Shown here piece after piece: positions 16,527 to 25,450 of a stretch of 64,000 nucleotides of DNA. The notes below the pieces were generated by a model, which searched no databases, was not told the DNA's origin, and worked only from the letters and a program-made list of their open reading frames with translations. Location of the stretch: NCBI RefSeq assembly GCF_014334335.1, contig NZ_JACSEU010000002.1, positions 1 through 64,000 of the forward strand, written 5' to 3'. Source of the DNA: Treponema sp. Marseille-Q3903 (GTDB taxonomy: Bacteria; Spirochaetota; Spirochaetia; Treponematales; Treponemataceae). The translations under genes were made by a program, and so were the position numbers. The first letter of the stretch is position 1, and every line of letters starts with the position of its first letter.

Positions 16527-16973
16527 ATGGACTTAAGAACAGTATTAACTACAGACACAGTAGACCTTCATTTAAAAGGCACAACAAAAGAAGAAATCGT
16601 TGACGAAATGCTCGACGTCTTGTATAAAGCCGGAAAAGTAACAGACAAAGCTGCTGCACGCGAATGTGTATTGGACCGCGAACGCAAAATGTCAACAGGA
16701 ATGAAACATGGAATCGCAATTCCTCACGGGAAAACAGACACTGTAAAAGATTTGGTTGCTTGTATTGGAATTTCTGATAATCCTGTAGATTTCGATTCTC
16801 TAGATCAGGAACCATGCCGCATCTTTATCATGACATTGTCTCCAGTGAATAAAACAGGGCCTCACCTTCAGTTCCTCGCTGAAGTAAGCCTTCTTTTTAA
16901 GAGTCCTGAAAAACGTCAGGAAATTCTTGACACACAAGATAAAGCTGAAGTTATCCGTATTTTAACGGAATAG
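16527..16973 (+). CDS. ptsN: PTS EIIA type-2 domain protein
   Basis: This is a 148-residue single EIIA domain of the fructose/PTS-Ntr type. The phosphorylatable His67 lies in the motif STGMKHGIAIPHGK. It is preceded by the usual helix (EEIVDEMLDVLYKAG) and followed by VDFDSLDQEP. Treponemes carry stand-alone ptsN genes without a complete sugar PTS, so a regulatory role (phosphorelay sensing of PEP or nitrogen) is more likely than transport. I chose the ATG giving MDLRTVL, which is where the family normally begins. A TTG at 16491 with AGGGGA nine bases before it is the alternative. Confidence 0.85.
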   Translation: MDLRTVLTTDTVDLHLKGTTKEEIVDEMLDVLYKAGKVTDKAAARECVLDRERKMSTGMKHGIAIPHGKTDTVKDLVACIGISDNPVDFDSLDQEPCRIFIMTLSPVNKTGPHLQFLAEVSLLFKSPEKRQEILDTQDKAEVIRILTE

Positions 16974-17009
16974 ATTTTTCCAAATAATATTTGGTTTTAC
17001 TCAAATAAT

Positions 17010-17039
17010 TGTCGGGCTAACATCCCCGACAGTTTTTAT
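17010..17039 (+). terminator. Weak terminator after ptsN
   Basis: A seven-base-pair stem TGTCGGG/CCCGACA (17010-17016 with 17025-17031) and an eight-base loop are followed by GTTTTTATT. It lies only 22 bases before the next start codon, so read-through or attenuation is possible. Confidence 0.65.
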
Positions 17040-17060
17040 TTAACATGAATGGAGGTTCAC

Positions 17061-17501
17061 ATGAAACTCACTCCTGTCTTCACAGTAAAAGCAAACAAAC
17101 TCTACAAAATTGCAGACAATTCTGCTGTCGACACGTCGGCTTTCCGCCGTATAGAAATACCATGGAGCACAGTAGAAATTGAGGAAGACTCTTATAATGA
17201 AGAATTCCTCTCCTTGCTCCGAGAACAACTCAAAAAACTCGATGATTTGGGAGATTTTGCAATTCTTGTTCCGATTGTAGACAAACCTCTCCAAACTCAA
17301 GAACAAGTTGAACGCTTCATCAACTCATATAATCACGCTGCCCGCCGTGTAAAAGATTGTGTAAGTGTTGCAGGCTATGAACTCCCATCCGAGCTTAAAG
17401 ATATCAAAAACTTTATGGAAACGATTGCTCTAAAGCATGCACAGTACGTTTATTTCAGCAAAACAGAAAAGATTCCGTCAGATATGATTGTTTTGTATTG
17501 A
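17061..17501 (+). CDS. Conserved hypothetical protein
   Basis: The 146-residue soluble protein begins MKLTPVFTVKANKLYKIADN. The start is fixed by GGAGG five bases upstream. An ATG four codons earlier overlaps that ribosome site and is rejected. The middle reads FAILVPIVDKPLQTQEQVERF, a strand and loop pattern that recalls one beta-alpha unit, and the rest is predicted helical. I do not recognise the family. It lies between ptsN and a lytic transglycosylase gene, all on the plus strand, but probable transcription signals lie on both sides. Confidence 0.65.
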   Translation: MKLTPVFTVKANKLYKIADNSAVDTSAFRRIEIPWSTVEIEEDSYNEEFLSLLREQLKKLDDLGDFAILVPIVDKPLQTQEQVERFINSYNHAARRVKDCVSVAGYELPSELKDIKNFMETIALKHAQYVYFSKTEKIPSDMIVLY

Positions 17502-17587
17502 ACAGTCAATACATGTACTTAACCGCAAGAAAACGCAGCATTTGCAATAAAAACATATTTTTTTCATCATTTTTCTTCAAAATTCGC

Positions 17588-17616
17588 TTGCATAATTGTT
17601 TCATTTGTGGCATTAT
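17588..17616 (+). promoter_or_regulatory. Possible promoter of the lytic transglycosylase gene
   Basis: TTGCAT (17588-17593) is followed after 17 bases by CATTAT (17611-17616; 4/6). The predicted start is near 17623, giving a 30-base leader with AAAGGA before the ATG. Moderate match only. Confidence 0.35.
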
Positions 17617-17652
17617 ACCCGCGTTGTCTTTAGACAGACAAAAGGATATTTT

Positions 17653-18438
17653 ATGCAGTGTAAAAAAGAAGCAAATCGTTTTGCACAAACATGTTTCTCT
17701 GTATCTTTTCTTAGCATTCTTCTTGTTACAGCGGGATTGTTGACGCATTTTTTGCTTCCAAATGAAGAAACACCTGATAAGAGATTTAAGTCTCCTCAAA
17801 TAACGATTGCAGATCTTTCAGAAGAAACCGAAGAAGAACTTTCTGCAGCTTTTAGAGATTATTTTACTGAAGTTTCTTTACTGAAGATGTCGGAAAATGT
17901 AGATGACGGTCTAAGGCTTTACAGACAACCATTGTCAAGAACAGCTGTCGAATGGTTTTATTTTCAAATTGCCGGAGATAAAAGTGTCGTTCAGGCAATC
18001 CTTACAGAAGCTGAAAAAAATAATATTCCGCTTTCGCTCGCATTTGCGCTTGCTCATACGGAAAGCAATTACAACACAAAAGCAATCAATAGAAATTCTA
18101 ACAATACGCTTGATAGAGGATTGTTCCAGTTGAACAGTAACTCTTTCCCACAACTAAAAGAAGCAGATTTTTTTGATCCGTCGATAAGCTCAAAATACGG
18201 CATGACGCATCTTAAATTTTGCTTAAATACAGCCGGCAACGAAGTCTCTGCGCTTGCAATGTATAACGCAGGAACGGGACGTGTTCGTTCAAATAAGACT
18301 CCACAGTCTACTTTGAACTACGTTGGAAAGATAATATCTTACCAAAAAATGCTCGACCAGCTGTTCAGCGAGCAAGTTTCTGCTTACTTTGAAACTCAAC
18401 TTGTTCCAAGTATATCAGTCGCTTACGCGCATAATTAA
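17653..18438 (+). CDS. Membrane-anchored lytic transglycosylase (SLT family)
   Basis: The protein cleaves the glycan strand of peptidoglycan, forming anhydro-muramyl ends. Residues 11-35 form a single N-terminal membrane segment, and the catalytic SLT domain occupies about 105-240. The catalytic glutamate is Glu137 in ALAHTESNY, followed by the family motifs RGLFQLN and ALAMYNAGTGRV. The protein has 261 residues. The ATG at 17653 follows AAAGGATATTTT. It is likely anchored in the inner membrane facing the periplasm, with a role in wall turnover or in insertion of flagella. It is followed by a strong terminator. Confidence 0.9.
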   Translation: MQCKKEANRFAQTCFSVSFLSILLVTAGLLTHFLLPNEETPDKRFKSPQITIADLSEETEEELSAAFRDYFTEVSLLKMSENVDDGLRLYRQPLSRTAVEWFYFQIAGDKSVVQAILTEAEKNNIPLSLAFALAHTESNYNTKAINRNSNNTLDRGLFQLNSNSFPQLKEADFFDPSISSKYGMTHLKFCLNTAGNEVSALAMYNAGTGRVRSNKTPQSTLNYVGKIISYQKMLDQLFSEQVSAYFETQLVPSISVAYAHN

Positions 18439-18458
18439 TTCAGCCTCCTAATTTTTGA

Positions 18459-18502
18459 GAGAGATCGGGTTTCGTAGTTTTTCCCGATTTCTCTTTTTTT
18501 TG
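18459..18502 (+). terminator. Terminator of the lytic transglycosylase gene
   Basis: An 11-base-pair stem (18459-18469 with 18483-18493, one G-U pair), a 13-base loop and a T8 tract. The 300 bases between it and rex hold the Rex-box-like site at 18689. An 88-codon open frame there overlaps rex and has no ribosome site or family features. Confidence 0.9.
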
Positions 18503-18688
18503 TTTAAAATCATTTCGATACGATTTCTCTCTATGTAGATGCAACAGAGCTTTTGCAACAAGTGATTCCCTGCAAAGCTGTTTTCAATATCATTTCAATA
18601 TCAATAGATGTTTTGCGCAAATGTTTTCCCACAAAAATTTTCCCGCAAAGCCTGATTGTCGAACTGATGTTGATTTATTTCAGCTTTA

Positions 18689-18706
18689 CTGTTATTTTTT
18701 TAACAA
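18689..18706. promoter_or_regulatory. Candidate Rex operator (autoregulatory)
   Basis: The 18-base site reads CTGTTATTTTTTTAACAA. Against the known low-GC Rex box TTGTTAA-N4-TTAACAA it matches 12 of 14 defined positions, and its core TGTTA/TAACA is symmetrical. It lies 97 bases upstream of the rex start codon, where an autoregulatory site is expected. Confidence 0.65.
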
Positions 18707-18802
18707 TAATCAATAAAAAAAGCAAATTTTACGATGATTTCACTCTGTTTTATCTTTTATCATCTTATTTCAAATTGACGATGCCGGAGGTTAAAATTTA
18801 TA

Positions 18803-19417
18803 ATGCAAACTGTAACTGATTTACCGGAAGCCACTAAAAAAAGGCTCGTTCAGCTGCTTCAGATTTTGAAAGAATGGCAAGACAAACGGATTACATCAGC
18901 GGAAATAAGTGAAAAAACATGCTGGAAAGATTCGCTTATCCGACATGATTTATTTCTGGTAAAAAAAATGTGCGGTTTGAATGTCCAAGGCGTTTCAAAC
19001 GGTTACAATGCAAATGATTTACGGGATTCTATAGAAAAACTGCTCGGTTTGGAATCAAAAAATCTATGCATTGTTGGATTAGGAAGACTTGGTGCCGCCT
19101 TGCTCGATGAAAACTTGTTTGAAGAAAGCAATTTTTCCATCAAAGCCGGCTTCGATTCAAACTTATACAGAGTCGAAATTTTGCGTTCGATTTTTCCGCT
19201 TTACCCTTCGGACGATATGGCGAGGGTTATAAAGCATGAAAAAATAGAATACGCAATTCTAGCTGTTGCCGATAAATCAGCTCAGAATATGGCAGACAAG
19301 CTTGTCGATTCTGGAATAAAAGGAATTGTAAATATGACGAACGTTGTGATAAAGGTTTCAAATGGAGTAAAAGTGGAAAACCTTTCCATCATAAACGCTC
19401 TAAATTTAATTAAATAG
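18803..19417 (+). CDS. rex: Redox-sensing transcriptional repressor
   Basis: Rex is a dimeric DNA-binding repressor that senses the NADH/NAD+ ratio and controls fermentation and respiration genes. The N-terminal winged helix (about residues 8-70) contains ISEKTCWKDSLIRHDL, the family's DNA-binding segment. The Rossmann part starts with CIVGLGRLGAALL near residue 90. The 204-residue length is typical. GGAGG lies 12 bases before the ATG, slightly far. No other start fits. An operator-like site lies upstream. Gene content such as pta and fabV makes fermentative redox control plausible. Confidence 0.92.
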   Translation: MQTVTDLPEATKKRLVQLLQILKEWQDKRITSAEISEKTCWKDSLIRHDLFLVKKMCGLNVQGVSNGYNANDLRDSIEKLLGLESKNLCIVGLGRLGAALLDENLFEESNFSIKAGFDSNLYRVEILRSIFPLYPSDDMARVIKHEKIEYAILAVADKSAQNMADKLVDSGIKGIVNMTNVVIKVSNGVKVENLSIINALNLIK

Positions 19418-19484
19418 ATTCCACGCTGTCCCGCTGATTTTTATGCGGTGCCTGTGTGGTTCAATAAAACAAAGAGGTATAACA

Positions 19485-20612
19485 ATGAGTAGAGTGTACA
19501 ATTTTAGTGCAGGTCCTAGCTGCCTACCGGAAGAAGTTCTTAAAGAATGCGCAGCAGAGATGCTTGATTACAAAGGAACCGGGCAATCGGTGATGGAAAT
19601 GAGCCACCGCTCAAATGTATATGAGCCTATAATTGAAGATGCGGAAGCGATGGTTCGTAAGCTTATGAAAATCCCGGAAAACTACAAAGTTCTTTTTTTG
19701 CAGGGAGGAGGCTCTACGCAGTTTGCGATGGTTGCAGAAAATCTAGGTATTCACTCCGGTAAAGCTGCGTATATTGAAACAGGTGTATGGGCAAAAAAAG
19801 CTGCTCAGGAAGCAAAGCATCTCGGTGTTGAAGTTGACGTGATAGCTTCATCAAAAGATAAAGGATATTCGTATATTCCAAAAGTAGACAAAATCGAGGG
19901 CGATTACGACTACGCTTACATCTGTTTTAACAATACAATCATGGGAACTCATTACGAATATATTCCTGATACTGGGAACATCCCGCTTGTAGCAGACATA
20001 TCTTCTTGCATCCTTTCTGAAGAGCTCGACGTTTCAAAGTTCGGGCTTCTTTTTGCCGGTGCTCAGAAAAATCTTGCCCCTGCCGGCGTAACGCTCGTGA
20101 TAATCCGTGAAGACTTAATTCCAGAACCGGAGCAATGCCGTGCGGGAACTCCTACGATGTCTATGTATAAAACTCACGCAGATAACGGTTCTATGTACAA
20201 CACACCTCCGTGCTATACAATCTATGTGCTTGGAAAAGTTTTGCATTGGGTTGAAAGCAAAGGTGGAGCTGCAGGTATTCACAAGCTCAATGTTGAAAAA
20301 GCCGATTATCTTTACAATTTCCTAGACAACAGTGATTTCTATCATGCAACTGCACAAAAAGGAAGCAGATCTTTGATGAACGTGCCTTTCCTTACAAAAT
20401 ATTCTACCGGTGCTACCGATGAAGCAAGCATTGCAAAAGAAAAAGAGATAAACGATAAATTTGTAAAGGAAGCGACAGCGGCAGGGCTTGTAAATCTAAA
20501 AGGGCACAGGTTAGTCGGCGGAATGCGCGCATCTATCTACAATGCTATGACACTCGACGGGGTCAAGGCTCTCGTTGAATTTATGAAGAAATTTGCTGAA
20601 GAAAACAAGTAA
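19485..20612 (+). CDS. serC: Phosphoserine aminotransferase
   Basis: SerC converts 3-phosphohydroxypyruvate and glutamate to phosphoserine, step two of serine synthesis. The 375-residue class-V PLP enzyme begins MSRVYNFSAGPSCLPEEVL, has the LFLQGGGSTQFAM phosphate-binding segment, and the PLP lysine in FAGAQKNLAPAG. The ATG at 19485 has GAGGT six bases upstream, so the longer open frame is not used. It is followed 102 bases later by serA, the preceding pathway step. No serB was seen nearby. Confidence 0.96.
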   Translation: MSRVYNFSAGPSCLPEEVLKECAAEMLDYKGTGQSVMEMSHRSNVYEPIIEDAEAMVRKLMKIPENYKVLFLQGGGSTQFAMVAENLGIHSGKAAYIETGVWAKKAAQEAKHLGVEVDVIASSKDKGYSYIPKVDKIEGDYDYAYICFNNTIMGTHYEYIPDTGNIPLVADISSCILSEELDVSKFGLLFAGAQKNLAPAGVTLVIIREDLIPEPEQCRAGTPTMSMYKTHADNGSMYNTPPCYTIYVLGKVLHWVESKGGAAGIHKLNVEKADYLYNFLDNSDFYHATAQKGSRSLMNVPFLTKYSTGATDEASIAKEKEINDKFVKEATAAGLVNLKGHRLVGGMRASIYNAMTLDGVKALVEFMKKFAEENK

Positions 20613-20714
20613 TTTTAAACAATGCTGAACACAGCTTTGCATTGAAAAATATGATTTTTATATCATGCGTTTTCTTGCACTTGTTCACATAAAATAATTT
20701 TTAAGGAATATGAT

Positions 20715-21896
20715 ATGAGTTTCAAAATTCAAACTTTAAATAAGATTGCTGCAATAGGACTGAATGTTCTTGACCGTGATAATTATGAAATTGCAACAGA
20801 CATCAACAATCCTGACGCAATCCTCGTTCGCTCTGCAGAAATGCACGATATGCAGATTTCAGACAATGTAAAAGCAGTTGCACGTGCAGGGGCAGGAACA
20901 AACAATATCCCGATTCCCGAACTTTCAGAAAAAGGAATCGTAGTGTTCAACACTCCAGGTGCAAATGCCAACGCAGTAAAAGAGCTCGTAATGCTTTCAT
21001 TGCTTCTTGCAAGCCGTCCAGTTATCGATGCAAATAAGTGGACAAATGAACTTGCAGGCAAAGGTGATGAGATTCCTGCAATTGCCGAAAAAGGAAAATC
21101 CCAGTTTGTAGGTCCGGAACTGATGGGAAAAACGCTTGGAGTAATTGGGCTCGGGGCTATTGGTGCAATGGTTTCTAACCTCGCTCAGCATTTTGGAATG
21201 GAGGTAATCGGTTACGATCCGTTTTTGTCTGTAAAATCAGCTTTATTTCTAGATAAAAAGATTAAACTTGCAGAAACGCTCGACTCAGTGTACGCAAAAG
21301 CAGATTATATCACGATTCATGTTCCACAAACAAACGACACTAAAGGAATGATAAACGCTGCCGCAATCAAAAATATGAAAAACGGAGTCCGAATCATAAA
21401 CATAGCACGCGGTGGGCTTGTAAACAATGCCGATGTGCTCGCTGCAATCGACAGCGGAAAAGTTAGCTGCCTAGTATCAGACTTTGCTGCAGAAGAATTG
21501 CTCAACCATAAAAATGTTATATGCTTGCCGCACATCGGAGCTTCAACTCCTGAAGCAGAAGACAACTGTGCTGTCATGGCTGCCAGCGAACTCAAAGATT
21601 TTCTTGAAAATGGGAATATCGTAAATTCTGTAAATTTCCCTAAGACGCTTACAGAAAATCCAATTCCTTCCGGCGGAACTCGCCTTTGTATATGCCACAA
21701 AAATATCCCTGATATGATTTCTAAATTCACGTCTATACTCGGCGATGCAAAACTAAACATCGCATCGTTTATAAATCAGGCGCGCGGAGATATCGCTTAC
21801 AACATAATCGATGTTGACGGCTTTGTAAGTGATGAAATAATCGCAAAGTTGGCATCTTGTGACACTGTAAGCAGAGTAAGACCTATCTTCGGATAA
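20715..21896 (+). CDS. serA: D-3-phosphoglycerate dehydrogenase
   Basis: SerA oxidises 3-phosphoglycerate with NAD+, committing carbon to serine. The 393-residue protein has the substrate-binding ARAGAGTNNIP segment, the nucleotide loop GVIGLGAIGAMV (near residue 141), INIARGGLVNN and the catalytic histidine in CLPHIGAST. The C-terminal ~70 residues look like a short ACT domain, which usually gives serine feedback. AAGGA precedes the ATG. It pairs with serC upstream and ends 29 bases from the convergent rhomboid-like gene. Confidence 0.95.
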   Translation: MSFKIQTLNKIAAIGLNVLDRDNYEIATDINNPDAILVRSAEMHDMQISDNVKAVARAGAGTNNIPIPELSEKGIVVFNTPGANANAVKELVMLSLLLASRPVIDANKWTNELAGKGDEIPAIAEKGKSQFVGPELMGKTLGVIGLGAIGAMVSNLAQHFGMEVIGYDPFLSVKSALFLDKKIKLAETLDSVYAKADYITIHVPQTNDTKGMINAAAIKNMKNGVRIINIARGGLVNNADVLAAIDSGKVSCLVSDFAAEELLNHKNVICLPHIGASTPEAEDNCAVMAASELKDFLENGNIVNSVNFPKTLTENPIPSGGTRLCICHKNIPDMISKFTSILGDAKLNIASFINQARGDIAYNIIDVDGFVSDEIIAKLASCDTVSRVRPIFG

Positions 21897-21925
21897 AGGT
21901 AAAAAATACAAAAAAAACAGATAAT

Positions 21926-22636
21926 TTAGAACTTCAATGTTCCGATAACCGTAGTTCCGTCATCATCGTCAGAATTACGGTTATTTTTTTTATTGCGAGG
22001 GCTTCTGCTGTCTAACTCTTCAATATAATCTGCTCTCCTTTTTTCCGCTTTTGCTCTTGGAGAAGTGAGAAACGCTAGCAGGCTTCCACACAAACCGCCT
22101 GCAATCAAAATGATAATCTGAACAATCCCATTTGCCTGGACAAACCCTTCATACAAAATAAAAAGGCAAAATCCAATCACAAAAGAAAGAGGGATTTTAT
22201 TTCTCGAAAGTTCCATAAAAGAATTTAGGAAAAACATCATAAAAACTATCGAAATACAACCTGTCAAACTTGTTTTGCAAAAACAGGCGTTGAGGACACC
22301 GGAAAAAATCGCAGAGACAAACATCATGATTCCAATTACGACAGAACCGTAACGCAGCTCCATAGCAGGACCGAGTAAAAGGATGAAAACAAGACTTGTC
22401 AAAAGGACTCCCCAGCTTGTGTAAACAAACGGATACAATATAAAACTGAGATATGAAGAAAAATTTGACGCAACAAATGGAAGTTCACCCGAAGCCGCAG
22501 TTGACGATTTCATAAAAACTCCGAGCTTGCCTTTAAAAATAAAAGTATCAGATAAAAACATCAGCAGGGAAACAGCAGCAAAAGTGATTGTAACCGGCGC
22601 ATCAAATTCAAACTTAAATTTTAATTTCTTTCTCAT
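21926..22636 (-). CDS. Rhomboid-like membrane protein, probably inactive
   Basis: The 236-residue protein has about six membrane helices and a charged cytoplasmic tail (residues 192-236) rich in Arg, Asn and Asp. The segment LYPFVYTSWGVLLTSLVFILLLGPAMELRYGS follows the rhomboid pattern in spacing and in the GPAMELRYGS loop (residues 89-98). The expected catalytic GxSG is replaced by TGCISI (125-130), and the last helix has no catalytic histidine (IAGGLCGSL, 178-186). It is therefore likely a pseudo-protease or a rhomboid-fold scaffold. It faces clpS across a 124-base divergent gap. Confidence 0.6.
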   Translation of the reverse strand: MRKKLKFKFEFDAPVTITFAAVSLLMFLSDTFIFKGKLGVFMKSSTAASGELPFVASNFSSYLSFILYPFVYTSWGVLLTSLVFILLLGPAMELRYGSVVIGIMMFVSAIFSGVLNACFCKTSLTGCISIVFMMFFLNSFMELSRNKIPLSFVIGFCLFILYEGFVQANGIVQIIILIAGGLCGSLLAFLTSPRAKAEKRRADYIEELDSRSPRNKKNNRNSDDDDGTTVIGTLKF

Positions 22637-22760
22637 ATAAAAAGATTATACACCAATGACAGTTTGATTACAAAGCAGTTAGTGCAAATCATCTTTAAAA
22701 CGCACGATAATGTTCTATATTGAATTTTCCTTTTAGTTCGATTTATGTTATATTTAGAGT

Positions 22761-23075
22761 ATGGGTGATTTGAATAATCAATATTCCGATGCAGGCAACA
22801 GATTAGCCGAAGATACATCTTTCAAACTTCCTCCTGAACGCAAAGTTGTTTTTTACAATGATGACTTTACAACTATGGATTTTGTTGTAGATGTTCTTGT
22901 GTCGATTTTTGACAAATCTCATCAAGAGGCAGAACAGATTATGCGTTCAGTCCACGAAACCGGATATGGGGTTGCGGGCTCTTACACTTATGATATTGCA
23001 GTCTCTCGGGCAAACCTCGCAATTCAGGCTGCACGAAAAAATGGATTTCCACTGAGGGTTGAAGTAGAAGAATGA
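22761..23075 (+). CDS. clpS: ClpS adaptor protein
   Basis: ClpS binds N-degron substrates and delivers them to ClpAP. The 104-residue protein has a flexible N-terminus and then the core: RKVVFYNDDFTTMDFVVDVL, with the N-end-rule pocket residues, SHQEAEQIMRSVHETG and the C-terminal VEVEE. No ribosome site is visible. A TATATT box ends six bases before the ATG, which suggests a leaderless transcript. Its stop overlaps the clpA start by four bases (ATGA), so translation is coupled to its partner. Confidence 0.95.
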   Translation: MGDLNNQYSDAGNRLAEDTSFKLPPERKVVFYNDDFTTMDFVVDVLVSIFDKSHQEAEQIMRSVHETGYGVAGSYTYDIAVSRANLAIQAARKNGFPLRVEVEE

Positions 23076-25450
23076 GCGTACAGAATAAACAACAGGGGTT
23101 CATCAAACAGATGAAAGTAAGCACAATGCTGAACAGGATTCTCTCGGAATCTCTCCTGATTGCAAAAGATTTTCACCATGAATTTTTTACTCCCGAGCAT
23201 GTTCTTGCAACTGCTATAAAAGACGAATTTGTCGAGCAGCTTTTGGCAAACAGCGGTTCCGACACAAAGGAACTCCGTTCAAATGTAGCAGATTTTCTTG
23301 CGACAAAAGTGCCTGTGATTTCAAAAAACGCAAACCCTGAAATTCTAAAAAGCCCTGTTGAATCAGCAGGTTTTCAAGCTGTGATGAGCCGTGCTGTATT
23401 CCATTGCATTTCGAGCGAACAAGACACAATTGATATCACAGATATTTTGATGAGCATGATAGATGAAAGCAAAAACTACTGCTCTTATTTTTTAAAAGTC
23501 AGCGGTGTTGACAGGCTTAAATTGATGGAGAACATCACACGCGTCCGTCCTCTCAAAAAAGGTCAACCGCTCAGCGGACAGCCCGGAATCGGCGGAAACG
23601 GAACTACACCTGGATTTGACCCAAACAGTTCTAACAACGTTGGCGGGCTCAAACGCTTTACGATAAATATGACGGAACTCGCAAAAAATGGAGTTTACGA
23701 CAACCTCGTCGGTCGCGAAGACGAAATTGAAAGAACAATCCAAGTTCTCTGCCGCCGCACAAAAAACAATCCACTCCACGTTGGAGATGCTGGAGTCGGT
23801 AAAACCGCAATCACGCAGGGGCTTGCGCAACGGATTGTAGAAGGAAACGTTCCTGACATTCTGAAAGATTATACGATTTACTCGCTCGATTTGGGACTTT
23901 TGCTCGCAGGCTCAAAATTCCGAGGAGATTTTGAAGAGAGAATTCACTCTATTTTAGATGAACTGAAACAAAATAAAAAATCAATTTTGTTCATAGATGA
24001 AATACACATGATTATAGGGGCAGGCACAAACGGCTCTTCGCAACTTGATGCGGCAAACCTTTTAAAACCTGTTCTTGCAACAGGCGAAGTTAAATTCATC
24101 GGTTCTACGACATACGACGAATACAGCAAAAATTTTGAAAAAGACAGAGCTCTTGCTCGTCGTTTCCAAAAAATCGATATTGTTGAACCTACATCTGAAG
24201 AAACAGTAAAAATCATAAAAGGTCTCCTCCCAAAATACGAAAAACATCACAACGTAAAGTATTCGCCAGGTGCAGTAGAAGAAGCTGTAAAACTTTCTAT
24301 TCAGACAATGCCGGAACGACGTCTGCCTGACAAAGCTATCGACATAATAGATGAAGCAGGCGCATATATGCATATCAAACAGACAGGGAGTTTCAAAGGA
24401 CACAATAAAGTTCTTTCATCTGATAAAGTCATCGCACCGCAAAAACTCGTTTCTTCAGTTTCTTCCGACACAATTCGAAAAATCACAGCAAAAATCGCAA
24501 AGATTCCGCTGGAAAACGTAAAAGGCAATGAGAAGGACGCACTTAGAACAATAGGAAATCAGCTCGGGAAAGATATTTACGGACAAGACAGTGCAATAGA
24601 AGCGCTTGCAAATGCGGTAAAAAGGGCGCGTGCAGGCTTTAGAAATCACGAACGCCCGGAAGCTTGTTTTTTGTTTGTCGGTCCTACAGGATGCGGCAAG
24701 ACAGAATTGACAAAAGTCCTTGCTAAAGTCCTCAAAGAACCGCTGCTTCGCTACGACATGAGTGAATATCAGGAAAAACACACAGTCAGCCGATTGGTCG
24801 GTTCGCCTCCGGGTTACGTCGGTTTTGAAGAAGGCGGGCAACTTGTAAGAGACGTCCGCAAAAATCCTCATTCAATCATTTTATTTGATGAAATTGAAAA
24901 AGCACATGAAGATATTTACAACGTGCTTTTGCAAGTGATGGATTATGGTCAGCTTACAGACAATCAGGGGCGCAAAGCTGATTTCCGTTCATGCATAATA
25001 ATCATGACAAGCAACGCAGGAGCAAGGGAACTTGAACGTAGCGGTATCGGATTTGGTTCACAGAGCAATAAAAACTCGCAGGCATCTTTATTCGAAGCTG
25101 TAAATAAAGAGTTTCCTCCTGAATTTAGAAACCGCTTAGATGCAGTGATTCCGTTCAACTCGCTCGACATCGCCGTAGCAAAAAAAGTATGCAAAAAAGA
25201 AATCGGAAAACTCGCAGAACTCATGCTTGCAAAGAAAGTTCACCTTACAGTTACGGACAGATGTGCAGATTTCCTTACAGAAAAAGGATATTCACGCGAA
25301 TTTGGAGCTCGAAACATCGCAAGAACTGTTGAAGACCAAATTGCGAGCCAGCTCGTAGATGAAGTTTTGTTCGGACAGCTTGAAAAAGGCGGAAAAGTTA
25401 CTGCTGATTACAACAAAGAAGATGACAAGATTCTTTTTGAATACAGATGA
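23072..25450 (+). CDS. clpA: ATP-dependent Clp protease ATPase subunit
   Basis: ClpA is the unfoldase that threads substrates into ClpP. The 792-residue protein has the N-terminal double Clp repeat (to about 155), a linker with low-complexity Gly/Pro/Asn, a first AAA+ module with Walker A GDAGVGKT (238-245), and a second with GPTGCGKTE. The sensor region has [14 protein letters not shown]. ClpA rather than ClpC is supported by the linked clpS and the absence of a long ClpB-type coiled coil. clpP is not in the window. It overlaps the next gene by four bases. Confidence 0.95.
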   Translation: MSVQNKQQGFIKQMKVSTMLNRILSESLLIAKDFHHEFFTPEHVLATAIKDEFVEQLLANSGSDTKELRSNVADFLATKVPVISKNANPEILKSPVESAGFQAVMSRAVFHCISSEQDTIDITDILMSMIDESKNYCSYFLKVSGVDRLKLMENITRVRPLKKGQPLSGQPGIGGNGTTPGFDPNSSNNVGGLKRFTINMTELAKNGVYDNLVGREDEIERTIQVLCRRTKNNPLHVGDAGVGKTAITQGLAQRIVEGNVPDILKDYTIYSLDLGLLLAGSKFRGDFEERIHSILDELKQNKKSILFIDEIHMIIGAGTNGSSQLDAANLLKPVLATGEVKFIGSTTYDEYSKNFEKDRALARRFQKIDIVEPTSEETVKIIKGLLPKYEKHHNVKYSPGAVEEAVKLSIQTMPERRLPDKAIDIIDEAGAYMHIKQTGSFKGHNKVLSSDKVIAPQKLVSSVSSDTIRKITAKIAKIPLENVKGNEKDALRTIGNQLGKDIYGQDSAIEALANAVKRARAGFRNHERPEACFLFVGPTGCGKTELTKVLAKVLKEPLLRYDMSEYQEKHTVSRLVGSPPGYVGFEEGGQLVRDVRKNPHSIILFDEIEKAHEDIYNVLLQVMDYGQLTDNQGRKADFRSCIIIMTSNAGARELERSGIGFGSQSNKNSQASLFEAVNKEFPPEFRNRLDAVIPFNSLDIAVAKKVCKKEIGKLAELMLAKKVHLTVTDRCADFLTEKGYSREFGARNIARTVEDQIASQLVDEVLFGQLEKGGKVTADYNKEDDKILFEYR

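Noticed and set aside
18775-18804. TTGACG plus perfect TATAAT (18 bases apart) as the rex promoter
   Set aside because: The -10 overlaps the rex ATG, so transcription would start inside the coding region. No later start codon fits the Rex N-terminus. Coincidence is more likely.
18553-18819. 88-codon open frame between the transglycosylase and rex genes
   Set aside because: It has no ribosome site, overlaps rex in another frame, reads as low-complexity Ile/Phe/Leu from AT-rich DNA, and covers the Rex-box-like site.
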